A stretch of DNA of 6,338 nt from Chloroflexota bacterium (GTDB taxonomy: Bacteria > Chloroflexota > Anaerolineae > Aggregatilineales > Phototrophicaceae), in NCBI GenBank assembly GCA_003242205.1, contig QGUR01000270.1, positions 1 through 6,338 of the forward strand, written 5' to 3'. Under the pieces are notes generated by a model. The model was not told the origin of the DNA. It worked only from the letters and a program-made list of their open reading frames with translations, and made no database searches. The position numbers and the translations under genes are program-made. The stretch's first letter is position 1. Each line of letters starts with the position of its first letter. This document shows, one piece after another, positions 1-5,393 of this stretch.

Positions 1-727
1 CTCCCAGCCGCAGGGGGCGCGGGGCTGTTTGGCGGCCGCGGGCCACAAACCCGGGACCCCGGGCCTGTCGGCGCAGCCCCGCCGCCAGCGCCAACCCCCC
101 CAAAACAGCCAGGACGCTGAGCATTGGCAGCATGCCCGCCACCAGCCGGACAGCCAGCGAGGCCGGCGGGCTGACGTTCGAGCCGATGATGTTATCCAAC
201 GTTTCGGAACCGGCGAAGCGAATCGAAAGCAGTAGCAGCACAATCAACAGCGCCACGCCGGCGACGAGCATATGCCCCTGAACGATCGACCAGACGAGAT
301 GTCGCCGCCGCAGGTCCGACCATGGCAACCACAGCAAGGCTGCGGATCGAAAGACGAGGAAGGCCAGCGCGTGTATCAACACCGCTCCCCCAAAGTAGTC
401 AGCGCTGGCCAGCGGCATCGTCATATCCGCCAGTTCAAGCCCGGCAACCGCCTGCCACAGCCATTCATTGATCGCGAGGAATATAGCGACCATGCCGCCG
501 CCATAGACCAGCCCGTGCAGCAGCGTGTGCGCGGCAACCCGGCGGATATCTCTGCCCGGATGCGGCAGGCGAATGCTCGCCCATAACGAAGCCGCCGCAC
601 CGATGAAAAACATGCCCTGCTGCACGAGCCGCGCTTGCAGCTCAGGGAACAGCGCCAGCAGCGGCGCGCACAGCACAATCGCCAGCGCCCAGCTTTCGAG
701 AATCGCCCGCCACGCGCGGCGGTTCAT
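1..727 (-). CDS. Multi-pass membrane protein, probable N-terminal half of a sensor histidine kinase (partial)
   Basis: An open frame runs from the ATG at 727-725 to the window edge, giving 242 residues without a stop; the 3' part is missing. About six hydrophobic segments are visible, near residues 9-27, 37-53, 65-91, 111-134, 148-169 and 195-218. A basic stretch (RRQAR) follows the last one, and then a segment ending TAPRPLRLG that could be the start of a HAMP linker. The start overlaps the stop of the response regulator gene (ATGA), and a strong Shine-Dalgarno, GGGAGGAG (737-730), lies inside that gene. Translational coupling to an OmpR-type regulator is the main reason for calling it a sensor kinase; in that family HAMP, HisKA and HATPase domains would follow and would lie outside this window. 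No kinase motif is visible here, so the assignment is contextual. A seven-G run at the start of the last segment is a possible frameshift site, but neither alternative frame looks better. Confidence 0.62.
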   Translation of the reverse strand, partial: MNRRAWRAILESWALAIVLCAPLLALFPELQARLVQQGMFFIGAAASLWASIRLPHPGRDIRRVAAHTLLHGLVYGGGMVAIFLAINEWLWQAVAGLELADMTMPLASADYFGGAVLIHALAFLVFRSAALLWLPWSDLRRRHLVWSIVQGHMLVAGVALLIVLLLLSIRFAGSETLDNIIGSNVSPPASLAVRLVAGMLPMLSVLAVLGGLALAAGLRRQARGPGFVARGRQTAPRPLRLG

Positions 728-1425
728 GTCTCCTCCCGCCGCCAGCGATAGCCCACGCCCCAGACCGTTTCGATGGCGTCGCCGGGCGCGCGCAGCTTTT
801 TACGCAGGCGCAGCACGGCATTGTCCACCGAGCGGTCGCCTTCGACATAACGCTCGCCCCAGATCGTATCGAGCAGATAGGCGCGGTTGAAGACGCGTCC
901 GGGATTACGCATCAGCAAATGCAGCAACGCGAATTCCGTGCGCGTCAGATCGACGGTTTGCCCGTCGACAGTAACGGTGTATGTCTCAGGATCGAGGGAA
1001 ACGCCGCCGCGTTGGATCACGTGTTTAGGAGGCGCGGCATCGCCGGCGGCAGCGGCGCGGGCCAGCTCGGAACGGCGCAGCAGCGCGTGTACCCGGGCGA
1101 CCAGCTCGCGCAGGCTGAATGGCTTGGTCACATAATCATCCGCGCCGACTTCCAGACCGACGACACGGTCGATTTCATCGTCGCGTGCAGTCAGCATCAG
1201 GATTGGCACGCCAGATCGCTCGCGCAATTTCCGCAGCACGGTCAGGCCGTCAAGTTGAGGCAGCATCCAGTCGAGAATAACGAGATCGGGTTGGCAGGCT
1301 TCAAAATGAGCCAACGCCGTTTCACCGTCATGAACCGTGTAGACGGTATAGCCCGCTTTCGCCAATTCGTCCGCTACGACGAAAGCGAGCGAACGCTCAT
1401 CTTCGGCCAGTAGAACCGTCGCCAT
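724..1425 (-). CDS. OmpR/PhoB-family two-component response regulator
   Basis: This 233-residue protein has the normal length and two-domain layout of the OmpR/PhoB family. The receiver domain (about residues 2-118) has the acidic pair E8/D9, phosphoacceptor D52 in LVILDWMLPQLDG, switch T79 and K101 in the KPF motif. A short Ala-rich linker leads to a winged-helix DNA-binding domain (about 136-231). There, LTRTEFALLHLL, the recognition-helix region RSVDNAVLRLRKKL and the C-terminal hairpin ETVWGVGYRWR are typical. All residues needed for phosphotransfer are present, so it should be an active cytoplasmic transcription factor. The ATG at 1425 has only a weak upstream Shine-Dalgarno but starts exactly at the conserved first strand (MATVLLAED). 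It is the first gene of an operon with the membrane protein that overlaps its stop. It is divergent from the secreted-protein genes, which makes those candidate targets (inference). The exact subfamily cannot be named. Confidence 0.95.
   Translation of the reverse strand: MATVLLAEDERSLAFVVADELAKAGYTVYTVHDGETALAHFEACQPDLVILDWMLPQLDGLTVLRKLRERSGVPILMLTARDDEIDRVVGLEVGADDYVTKPFSLRELVARVHALLRRSELARAAAAGDAAPPKHVIQRGGVSLDPETYTVTVDGQTVDLTRTEFALLHLLMRNPGRVFNRAYLLDTIWGERYVEGDRSVDNAVLRLRKKLRAPGDAIETVWGVGYRWRREET
730..737 (-). promoter_or_regulatory. Strong Shine-Dalgarno inside the regulator gene for the downstream membrane protein
   Basis: Read on the minus strand, GGGAGGAG lies two bases before the ATG at 727-725 (GGAGG is four bases away). 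It sits in the last codons of the response regulator (Arg-Glu-Glu-Thr-stop). It supports the ATGA overlap start and coupled translation of the two proteins. Confidence 0.8.
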
Positions 1426-1460
1426 ACGCCATTTGTGGAAACTCGCTATACTCTGAGTTG

Positions 1461-1469
1461 ATTTTAGCA
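1461..1469 (-). promoter_or_regulatory. Candidate extended -10 promoter for the two-component operon
   Basis: On the minus strand TGCTAAAAT forms an extended -10 element (TG, one base, TAAAAT). It lies about 35 bases before the regulator ATG, which would give a leader of roughly 30 nt. No good -35 hexamer is seen at 16-18 bp, which an extended -10 can tolerate. A second, weaker -10-like TATAGC lies closer to the gene. Confidence 0.4.
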
Positions 1470-1505
1470 GACGCCGGAGCCTGATTGTGCCGCCGGATGA
1501 TTTGG

Positions 1506-1523
1506 AAAGTGGCTTAACACTTT
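1506..1523. repeat. Short inverted repeat in the divergent intergenic region
   Basis: AAAGTG (1506-1511) and CACTTT (1518-1523) are perfect inverted arms around the 6-nt loop GCTTAA. The repeat covers the putative -35 hexamer TTAACA of the rightward promoter, so it could be an operator. A weak terminator-like hairpin is also possible because two more T residues follow. No regulator can be assigned. Confidence 0.4.
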
Positions 1524-1545
1524 TTCTAGTGAACTATCCTACAAT
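1514..1545 (+). promoter_or_regulatory. Candidate promoter for the first secreted-protein gene
   Basis: TTAACA (1514-1519) and TACAAT (1540-1545) are each one mismatch from the sigma70-type hexamers, but the 20-bp spacer is longer than usual. The region is much more AT-rich than its surroundings. Transcription would start near 1552, about 40 nt before the TTG start. TATAGA at 1549-1554 is an alternative -10. Confidence 0.35.
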
Positions 1546-1568
1546 TCATATAGAACGAATATATGGAA
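1545..1568. repeat. AT-rich imperfect inverted repeat in the predicted leader of gene 1
   Basis: TTCATATA (1545-1552) pairs with TATATGGAA (1560-1568), leaving one G unpaired, around a 7-nt loop GAACGAA. It covers the predicted transcription start of the first secreted-protein gene, so it could be an operator or a 5' leader hairpin. It is short and AT-rich, and may be chance. Confidence 0.25.
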
Positions 1569-1582
1569 GTATTTAAAGATCT

Positions 1583-1589
1583 GGAGGAG
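1583..1589 (+). promoter_or_regulatory. Shine-Dalgarno fixing a TTG start
   Basis: GGAGGAG lies just upstream of TTG at 1592 (GGAGG is four bases before it). An in-frame TAA at 1574 excludes any start further upstream, and the frame encodes a signal peptide from this TTG on. The rare start codon is therefore well supported. Confidence 0.8.
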
Positions 1590-1591
1590 CC

Positions 1592-3190
1592 TTGGTAAGT
1601 GTACGCCGCTGCCTTTCCAGGTCGCACCGGGCGGCCATCGTGCTGGCCTGCCTGTGTCTGTTGGTGGCCTTGCGCGTAAACGACAGTGAGGCGCAAAACG
1701 ACACCCCGGTGGAAATTTGCTCGCAGCTCATTGCTTCGGCGCTCGAAGCGACCGAACAATTCTGCCAGAACACGGGCCGCAACCAGATTTGTTATGGCCA
1801 CAGTCTGGTTCAGGCCGAGCCACAGCCTGCGCTGGATGACCTCCCGTTCCACGAGCAGGGCGACATCGTCGACGCCGCGCTGCTACGCGCGCTGCGCGTA
1901 AGCTCCATGAACATCGATAACGGCTACTGGGGCATCGCGCTGATGCGACTGCAAGCCAACCTGCCCAATACCCTGCCGGGGCAGAACGTCACCTTCCTGC
2001 TCTTTGGCGATGTCGAGCTTGCCAGCGCGACCACGCCCACACGCACGGTGAACGTTGTCGCCAACACCACACTGACCGTTCGAACCGGGCCATCTAACAG
2101 CAGCCCGCCACTCAATTATCTGGAAGCGGGTCAGGCCGCGGTAGCGACCGGCCGCCTTCAGGACATGGAATGGATTCGCGTTCGCGTGCCAAACGCGGGC
2201 CTGCGCGATGGCTGGGTTCATGTCAGCCTGATCACGCCGCTGCTCGGCGACTTCGACAACCTCGAAATCGTGAACCTCGGCGCAACGCCGCCGCGTTACG
2301 GCCCGCTTCAGGCGTTTTACCTCAAGACCGGCGCGACGACGGCCACGTGCGATGAGCAACCTGTCAACGGCCTGCTCATCCAGACTCCCGCCAGCGCGCC
2401 GGAAGTGACGCTCGCCATCAACGATGTTGAAATCGCGCTCGGCTCGACGATTTTCGTGCAGGCGATCCCCGATGAGCTACTGACGATCTCGACGCTGGAA
2501 GGCATGGCGCGCATCACTTTTGGCGGCGTCACGCAGGTGGCCGTAGCCGGCACATCGGTCAGCACGCCGCTTGGGCCAAATCTGCGCGCCGCCGGCCCGC
2601 CGCGCCCGGCCCAGCCTTATGATCGGCGGCTGGCCGGGCTCGCGCCGCTGGCAGCGCTCGAATATCCGGTCGCCGCGCCGCCGCCGCTTCCGGCCAGCGC
2701 TGTCGAGCAGATCAACACACTGGTCAGCCAGGGCGAGCCACTATGCGGCGTCACCGGATTGCCGCCATGCAGCGATACCAGCATTTCCGGCCACGTGACG
2801 GCGAAGAGCGCCACCAGCCTGACCGTAAACGGAATTGACGTCCAGTTCTCCCCGAACGACCCGCTGCTTGAGGAAGTCGAGGTCGGAAGTTATATCGGTA
2901 TTGATGGCGTTATCGAACAGGATGGCTCCATAACGCCGGTAGACGTTGTGGAATTGCCGTCAGCCCCGGCCTCATCGCCCGGTTCAAATTCAGGCGCGGA
3001 CGGCGACGCGGCCGGCAGCCCGAACAACAACCCTGGTGCTGACGACAGCTCAGGCCCGCCGCCCGCTGCAGGAAACGGCTTTAGAGGACGTGGCCCCGAC
3101 GGTCAGGGGCCGCCGGGTCTACGCGATGACGAGCCTGAAACCCGGGGCAACAGCGGCGACAATCGTGGAAGAGGTAGAGGAGGCTCGTAA
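1592..3190 (+). CDS. Secreted SH3b/FecR-like protein with DUF5666-like domain (paralogue 1)
   Basis: This 532-residue exported protein of unknown role starts at TTG. The signal peptide has a basic n-region (RRCLSRSHR), hydrophobic core about 14-27 and likely cleavage after SEA (residue 34). Next comes a Cys-rich domain (about 40-147) with C43, C58 and C67 in GRNQICYGH and a conserved YWGIALMRLQANLP segment. A bacterial SH3 domain (about 152-216) follows, with LTVRTGPS and GWV. The region about 253-325 (VNGLLIQTP, LGSTIFV, TLEGMARI) looks like a FecR-type beta domain. C385 and C393 lie in CGVTGLPPC. Residues about 398-456 (GHVTAKSATSLTVNG, DGVIEQDGS) resemble DUF5666, and a Gly/Arg/Asp/Pro-rich tail ends the protein. 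There is no C-terminal anchor or catalytic motif. It is paralogous to the next gene and divergent from the two-component operon. SH3b and FecR-like parts suggest envelope or ligand binding; that is inference. Confidence 0.9.
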   Translation: MVSVRRCLSRSHRAAIVLACLCLLVALRVNDSEAQNDTPVEICSQLIASALEATEQFCQNTGRNQICYGHSLVQAEPQPALDDLPFHEQGDIVDAALLRALRVSSMNIDNGYWGIALMRLQANLPNTLPGQNVTFLLFGDVELASATTPTRTVNVVANTTLTVRTGPSNSSPPLNYLEAGQAAVATGRLQDMEWIRVRVPNAGLRDGWVHVSLITPLLGDFDNLEIVNLGATPPRYGPLQAFYLKTGATTATCDEQPVNGLLIQTPASAPEVTLAINDVEIALGSTIFVQAIPDELLTISTLEGMARITFGGVTQVAVAGTSVSTPLGPNLRAAGPPRPAQPYDRRLAGLAPLAALEYPVAAPPPLPASAVEQINTLVSQGEPLCGVTGLPPCSDTSISGHVTAKSATSLTVNGIDVQFSPNDPLLEEVEVGSYIGIDGVIEQDGSITPVDVVELPSAPASSPGSNSGADGDAAGSPNNNPGADDSSGPPPAAGNGFRGRGPDGQGPPGLRDDEPETRGNSGDNRGRGRGGS

Positions 3191-3211
3191 GATTAGAAAA
3201 CCTAAATTTTT

Positions 3212-3254
3212 GGCAATCCAGCCACACACGCTTAGCCTGTGAACTGGCATTGCC
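3212..3254. repeat. Long imperfect hairpin between the two paralogues
   Basis: GGCAATCCAG (3212-3221) pairs with CTGG-C-ATTGCC (3244-3254), giving ten base pairs with one bulged C (3248). A further inner CACA/TGTG helix (3223-3226 with 3238-3241) is possible. The right arm ends exactly one base before the -35 of gene 2. No T-run follows on either strand, so it is not a standard intrinsic terminator. It could be an operator, or a partial terminator or mRNA 3'-end stabiliser for gene 1. Confidence 0.45.
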
Positions 3255-3283
3255 TTCACATTCGCATTAATTTACTCTATACT
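3255..3283 (+). promoter_or_regulatory. Sigma70-type promoter for the second secreted-protein gene
   Basis: TTCACA (3255-3260), a 17-bp spacer and TATACT (3278-3283) give a near-consensus housekeeping promoter in an AT-rich stretch. Transcription should start near 3290, about 35 nt before the chosen ATG. Gene 2 can therefore be expressed independently of gene 1. Confidence 0.7.
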
Positions 3284-3314
3284 AATTTTATAAGCTGATC
3301 GACGCACGAATGTC

Positions 3315-3320
3315 AGGCGG
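3315..3320 (+). promoter_or_regulatory. Shine-Dalgarno supporting the ATG at 3325
   Basis: AGGCGG, one mismatch from AGGAGG, lies four bases before the ATG at 3325. The alternative in-frame ATG at 3310 has no recognisable Shine-Dalgarno. Starting at 3325 also makes the protein line up with its paralogue residue for residue from C43 on. Confidence 0.6.
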
Positions 3321-3324
3321 CTCT

Positions 3325-5175
3325 ATGGATCTTCGACCGATTTTAGGTAAAGTTAACCGGATAGGACGGCGGCTTGCGATCGTAACCGTGGCCGCGTCTC
3401 TACTGGGCGTGGCCGTCGGTCGTGGTGCCGCCCAGACGAATCTCTCCGAATGCCCCCAGCTTGTGCGAACAGCGCTCAACGCGACACAGAATTTCTGCCG
3501 TGGTACGGGGCGCAATCAGCTTTGTTACGGTCACAGCCTGCTTGAAGTCGAACCACTGGATTCGAACATAGAGTTCTCGTTTGAAAAACCGGGCGATGTC
3601 GTGGACGCGCTCCTGATGCGCGCGCTGCGCGTCAGCGAAATGAACATCAACAGCGGCTATTGGGGCGTCGCCCTGATGCGTCTGCAGGCCAACCTGCCTG
3701 ATACGCTGCCGGGACAGAACGTAACTTTGCTTCTGTTTGGCGATGTGGAACTGCGAAGCGCCTCCACGCACAGCCGTACCGTCGATATGGTGGCCAATGA
3801 AACGCTGACCGTGCGCGCCGGGCCATCTACGGACAATCTCCCGGTCGCCTATCTCGAAGCAGGCGAGGCCATCGTCGCAACCGGCAGGCTGCGCGATTCG
3901 TCGTGGCTGCTGGTAAACCTGCCCGGAGAAACATTCAGAAGCGGGTGGGTGGTTTCTTCCCTGCTCACACCTGTGCTCGGCACGATCGAGTCGCTGGATG
4001 TCGTCGCGCCGCAGTTGAACCCGCCGAGCTATGGCCCGCTTCAGGCGTTTTACCTCAAGACCGGCGTCAATGAACCGGTCTGCGCCGAAGTGCCGACCAA
4101 CGGCTTGCTGATCCAGACGCCGCGGAACGCGCACAATGTTTCGCTTGTTATCAACGATGTCGAAATGACGCTCGGCTCAACCGTCTTTGTCGAAGCCGCG
4201 CCGGGCAGAAGCATGTCGATCATGACGCTTGAGGGCATGGCGCGCGTTTCGCACGCTGGCGAGGAGCAGGTCGCCGTACCCGGCGCGGTCGTTGAGGTGC
4301 CGGTAGACGAAACGCTGAAGCCATCCGGCCCGCCCCAACCCTCGCGCCCCTACGACCGGAGAAAAGCGGAGACATTGCCTGTCGAGGCGCTAGATGTACC
4401 CGTTCCGGTGCCGCCGCCGATCACTGAAGACGAGGCGGAACGCATCAATGAAATTGTGGAACAGGGCGCGCCGTTGTGTGGTGTACAGGGCCTGCCGCCC
4501 TGCGATGACAGCGTCCCGGCCACGTCAGACGCGGCACAGGGCAGTGCCGGTCCGGCTGTTGAAACGACTGTAGAACCTACGTCGACCAGGGAAGCCACGC
4601 CTACAGCCACCGGAATACCGACGAATACACCATCACCCTTGCCCACCAACACATTGCCGGCAGCCACCTGGACTGCAACACGAGCCGAAACGACCGAAAA
4701 TCCAACAATGCCACCGGCCAATGAAAGCGGCACGCCGGTTGGCGCTGATGCGACGAACACCAAGCCGCCTTCCGGCGGCAGCGATGCCACGGTAATGCCG
4801 CCAACAGCGGCGAGCACTCTCACGGCAACACCGGCCATCACGACGGCTCCGCCAACAGCGACGCGCACATCATCGCCGGTTCCGACCGTCGCTCCGCCAA
4901 CGGCGACGCGCACATCATCGCCGGTTCCGACCATCGCTCCGCCAACGGCGACGCGCACATCATCGCCGGTTCCGACCATCGCTCCGCCAATGGCGACGCG
5001 CACATCATCGCCGGTTCCGACCATCGCTCCGCCAACGGCAACACGCACCGCGCCGCCGTCCAATACGGAAGAGCCACGGCCGTATGCCTCAAGCACGGCG
5101 ACGAGCAGACCATGGTGGTACGGAAGGCCCAGAACGGCCACGCCGACTCCCACTCCGGCTCATTCACTTATGTAG
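3325..5175 (+). CDS. Secreted SH3b/FecR-like protein with Thr/Pro-rich repeat tail (paralogue 2)
   Basis: This exported protein has 616 residues from ATG 3325, or 621 from ATG 3310; the first is preferred for its Shine-Dalgarno. The signal peptide is basic (KVNRIGRR) then hydrophobic (LAIVTVAASLLGVAVG), with likely cleavage after GAA (residue 36). Residues 43-393 align gaplessly with the upstream paralogue: C43, C58 and C67 (GRNQLCYGH), WGVALMRLQANLP, SH3b domain (LTVRAGPS to GWV, W208), C253, a FecR-like stretch (TNGLLIQTP, LGSTVFV, TLEGMARV) and CGVQGLPPC (C385, C393). The tail (about 395-616) is Thr/Pro/Ser/Ala-rich and low in charge. It holds four full 15-residue repeats plus a partial one, and ends in RTATPTPTPAHSLM. 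No sortase motif or C-terminal membrane helix is seen. Such tails are common in surface proteins as extended, often glycosylated stalks, so a surface role is likely, but the function is unknown. Confidence 0.9.
   Translation: MDLRPILGKVNRIGRRLAIVTVAASLLGVAVGRGAAQTNLSECPQLVRTALNATQNFCRGTGRNQLCYGHSLLEVEPLDSNIEFSFEKPGDVVDALLMRALRVSEMNINSGYWGVALMRLQANLPDTLPGQNVTLLLFGDVELRSASTHSRTVDMVANETLTVRAGPSTDNLPVAYLEAGEAIVATGRLRDSSWLLVNLPGETFRSGWVVSSLLTPVLGTIESLDVVAPQLNPPSYGPLQAFYLKTGVNEPVCAEVPTNGLLIQTPRNAHNVSLVINDVEMTLGSTVFVEAAPGRSMSIMTLEGMARVSHAGEEQVAVPGAVVEVPVDETLKPSGPPQPSRPYDRRKAETLPVEALDVPVPVPPPITEDEAERINEIVEQGAPLCGVQGLPPCDDSVPATSDAAQGSAGPAVETTVEPTSTREATPTATGIPTNTPSPLPTNTLPAATWTATRAETTENPTMPPANESGTPVGADATNTKPPSGGSDATVMPPTAASTLTATPAITTAPPTATRTSSPVPTVAPPTATRTSSPVPTIAPPTATRTSSPVPTIAPPMATRTSSPVPTIAPPTATRTAPPSNTEEPRPYASSTATSRPWWYGRPRTATPTPTPAHSLM
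4846..5049 (+). repeat. 45-bp in-frame tandem repeat, four full copies plus a partial fifth
   Basis: Units start at 4846, 4891, 4936 and 4981, with a truncated unit from 5026. Each encodes APPTATRTSSPVPT followed by Val or Ile. Units 2 and 3 are identical at the DNA level, unit 4 differs by one base (Thr to Met), and unit 1 differs at two bases. Such identity points to recent slippage or unequal recombination. Because 45 is a multiple of three, copy-number change keeps the reading frame. Confidence 0.95.
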
Positions 5176-5201
5176 AGAATGGGTCATCCGAACACGCTGG
5201 C

Positions 5202-5221
5202 CCGGCGAATAGCCCCGCCGG
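5202..5221 (+). other. GC-rich hairpin downstream of the second paralogue
   Basis: CCGGCG (5202-5207) and CGCCGG (5216-5221) form a 6-bp stem around an 8-nt loop. No T-tract follows. It lies between the stop codon and the intrinsic terminator and may simply stabilise the 3' end. Confidence 0.3.
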
Positions 5222-5232
5222 ATCGAAGGACG

Positions 5233-5262
5233 AGCGCCCGCAGCCGCGGGCGCTGTCTTTTT
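5233..5262 (+). terminator. Intrinsic terminator after the second secreted-protein gene
   Basis: A perfect 9-bp stem is formed by AGCGCCCGC (5233-5241) and GCGGGCGCT (5246-5254) around the tetraloop AGCC. It is followed by GTC and a run of five T (5258-5262). It lies about 60 nt after the TAG of gene 2 and separates that gene from the creatininase homologue. Confidence 0.85.
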
Positions 5263-5357
5263 CCCCCTCCGCCAACAGAACAAGCCCGATCCAGACTCGC
5301 CATGATCGTTGATCGGGTAGCCTTCGCCGCCCTGTCGAGCAAACAGGCAATCGGGTT

Positions 5358-5363
5358 TACAAT
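5358..5363 (+). promoter_or_regulatory. Candidate -10 element for the creatininase-family gene
   Basis: TACAAT lies 30 bases before the ATG at 5394, with no convincing -35 at 16-18 bp. Because a terminator separates this gene from its upstream neighbour, a promoter is expected somewhere in 5263-5390. This is the best -10-like match there. Confidence 0.3.
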
Positions 5364-5379
5364 CGGCGCAAATGACGCC

Positions 5380-5384
5380 GAGGA
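5380..5384 (+). promoter_or_regulatory. Shine-Dalgarno for the creatininase-family gene
   Basis: GAGGA lies nine bases before the ATG at 5394. It supports a start that includes the unusual N-terminal extension rather than a start close to the catalytic motif. Confidence 0.6.
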
Positions 5385-5393
5385 CTGTATCCG

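Noticed and set aside
919..1413. 164-codon open frame on the plus strand
   Set aside because: It is antisense to the response regulator, whose receiver and winged-helix motifs are complete.
2946..3242. 98-codon plus-strand frame overlapping the end of the first paralogue and extending into the intergenic region
   Set aside because: It is Ala/Thr/Arg-rich with no Shine-Dalgarno and no recognisable features. It is a +1 shadow of the low-complexity tail.
3310..3324. Upstream ATG at 3310 as the start of the second paralogue
   Set aside because: It has no Shine-Dalgarno and adds five residues that break the exact register with the first paralogue. It is kept as an alternative.
3400..4134. 244-codon open frame on the minus strand
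   Set aside because: It lies opposite the conserved core of the second paralogue, and its sequence is not protein-like in composition or motifs. A similar shadow (1883-2359) opposite the first paralogue arises from the same cause.
4846..5049. CRISPR array
   Set aside because: The repeats are directly abutting 45-bp coding units with no spacers, in frame with a secreted protein.
4350..5153. 267-codon open frame on the minus strand with VGTGDDVRVAVGGA-type repeats
   Set aside because: It is antisense to the Thr/Pro-rich tail. The in-frame 45-bp repeats and high GC keep this frame open, and it has no family resemblance. The plus-strand protein is supported by its paralogue.
5285..5317. Inverted repeat CCCGATC/GATCGGG with a 19-nt loop upstream of the creatininase gene
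   Set aside because: It is only a 7-bp stem with a long loop, and the left arm could equally pair with ATCGGG at 5350-5355. This is not enough to call a riboswitch or operator.
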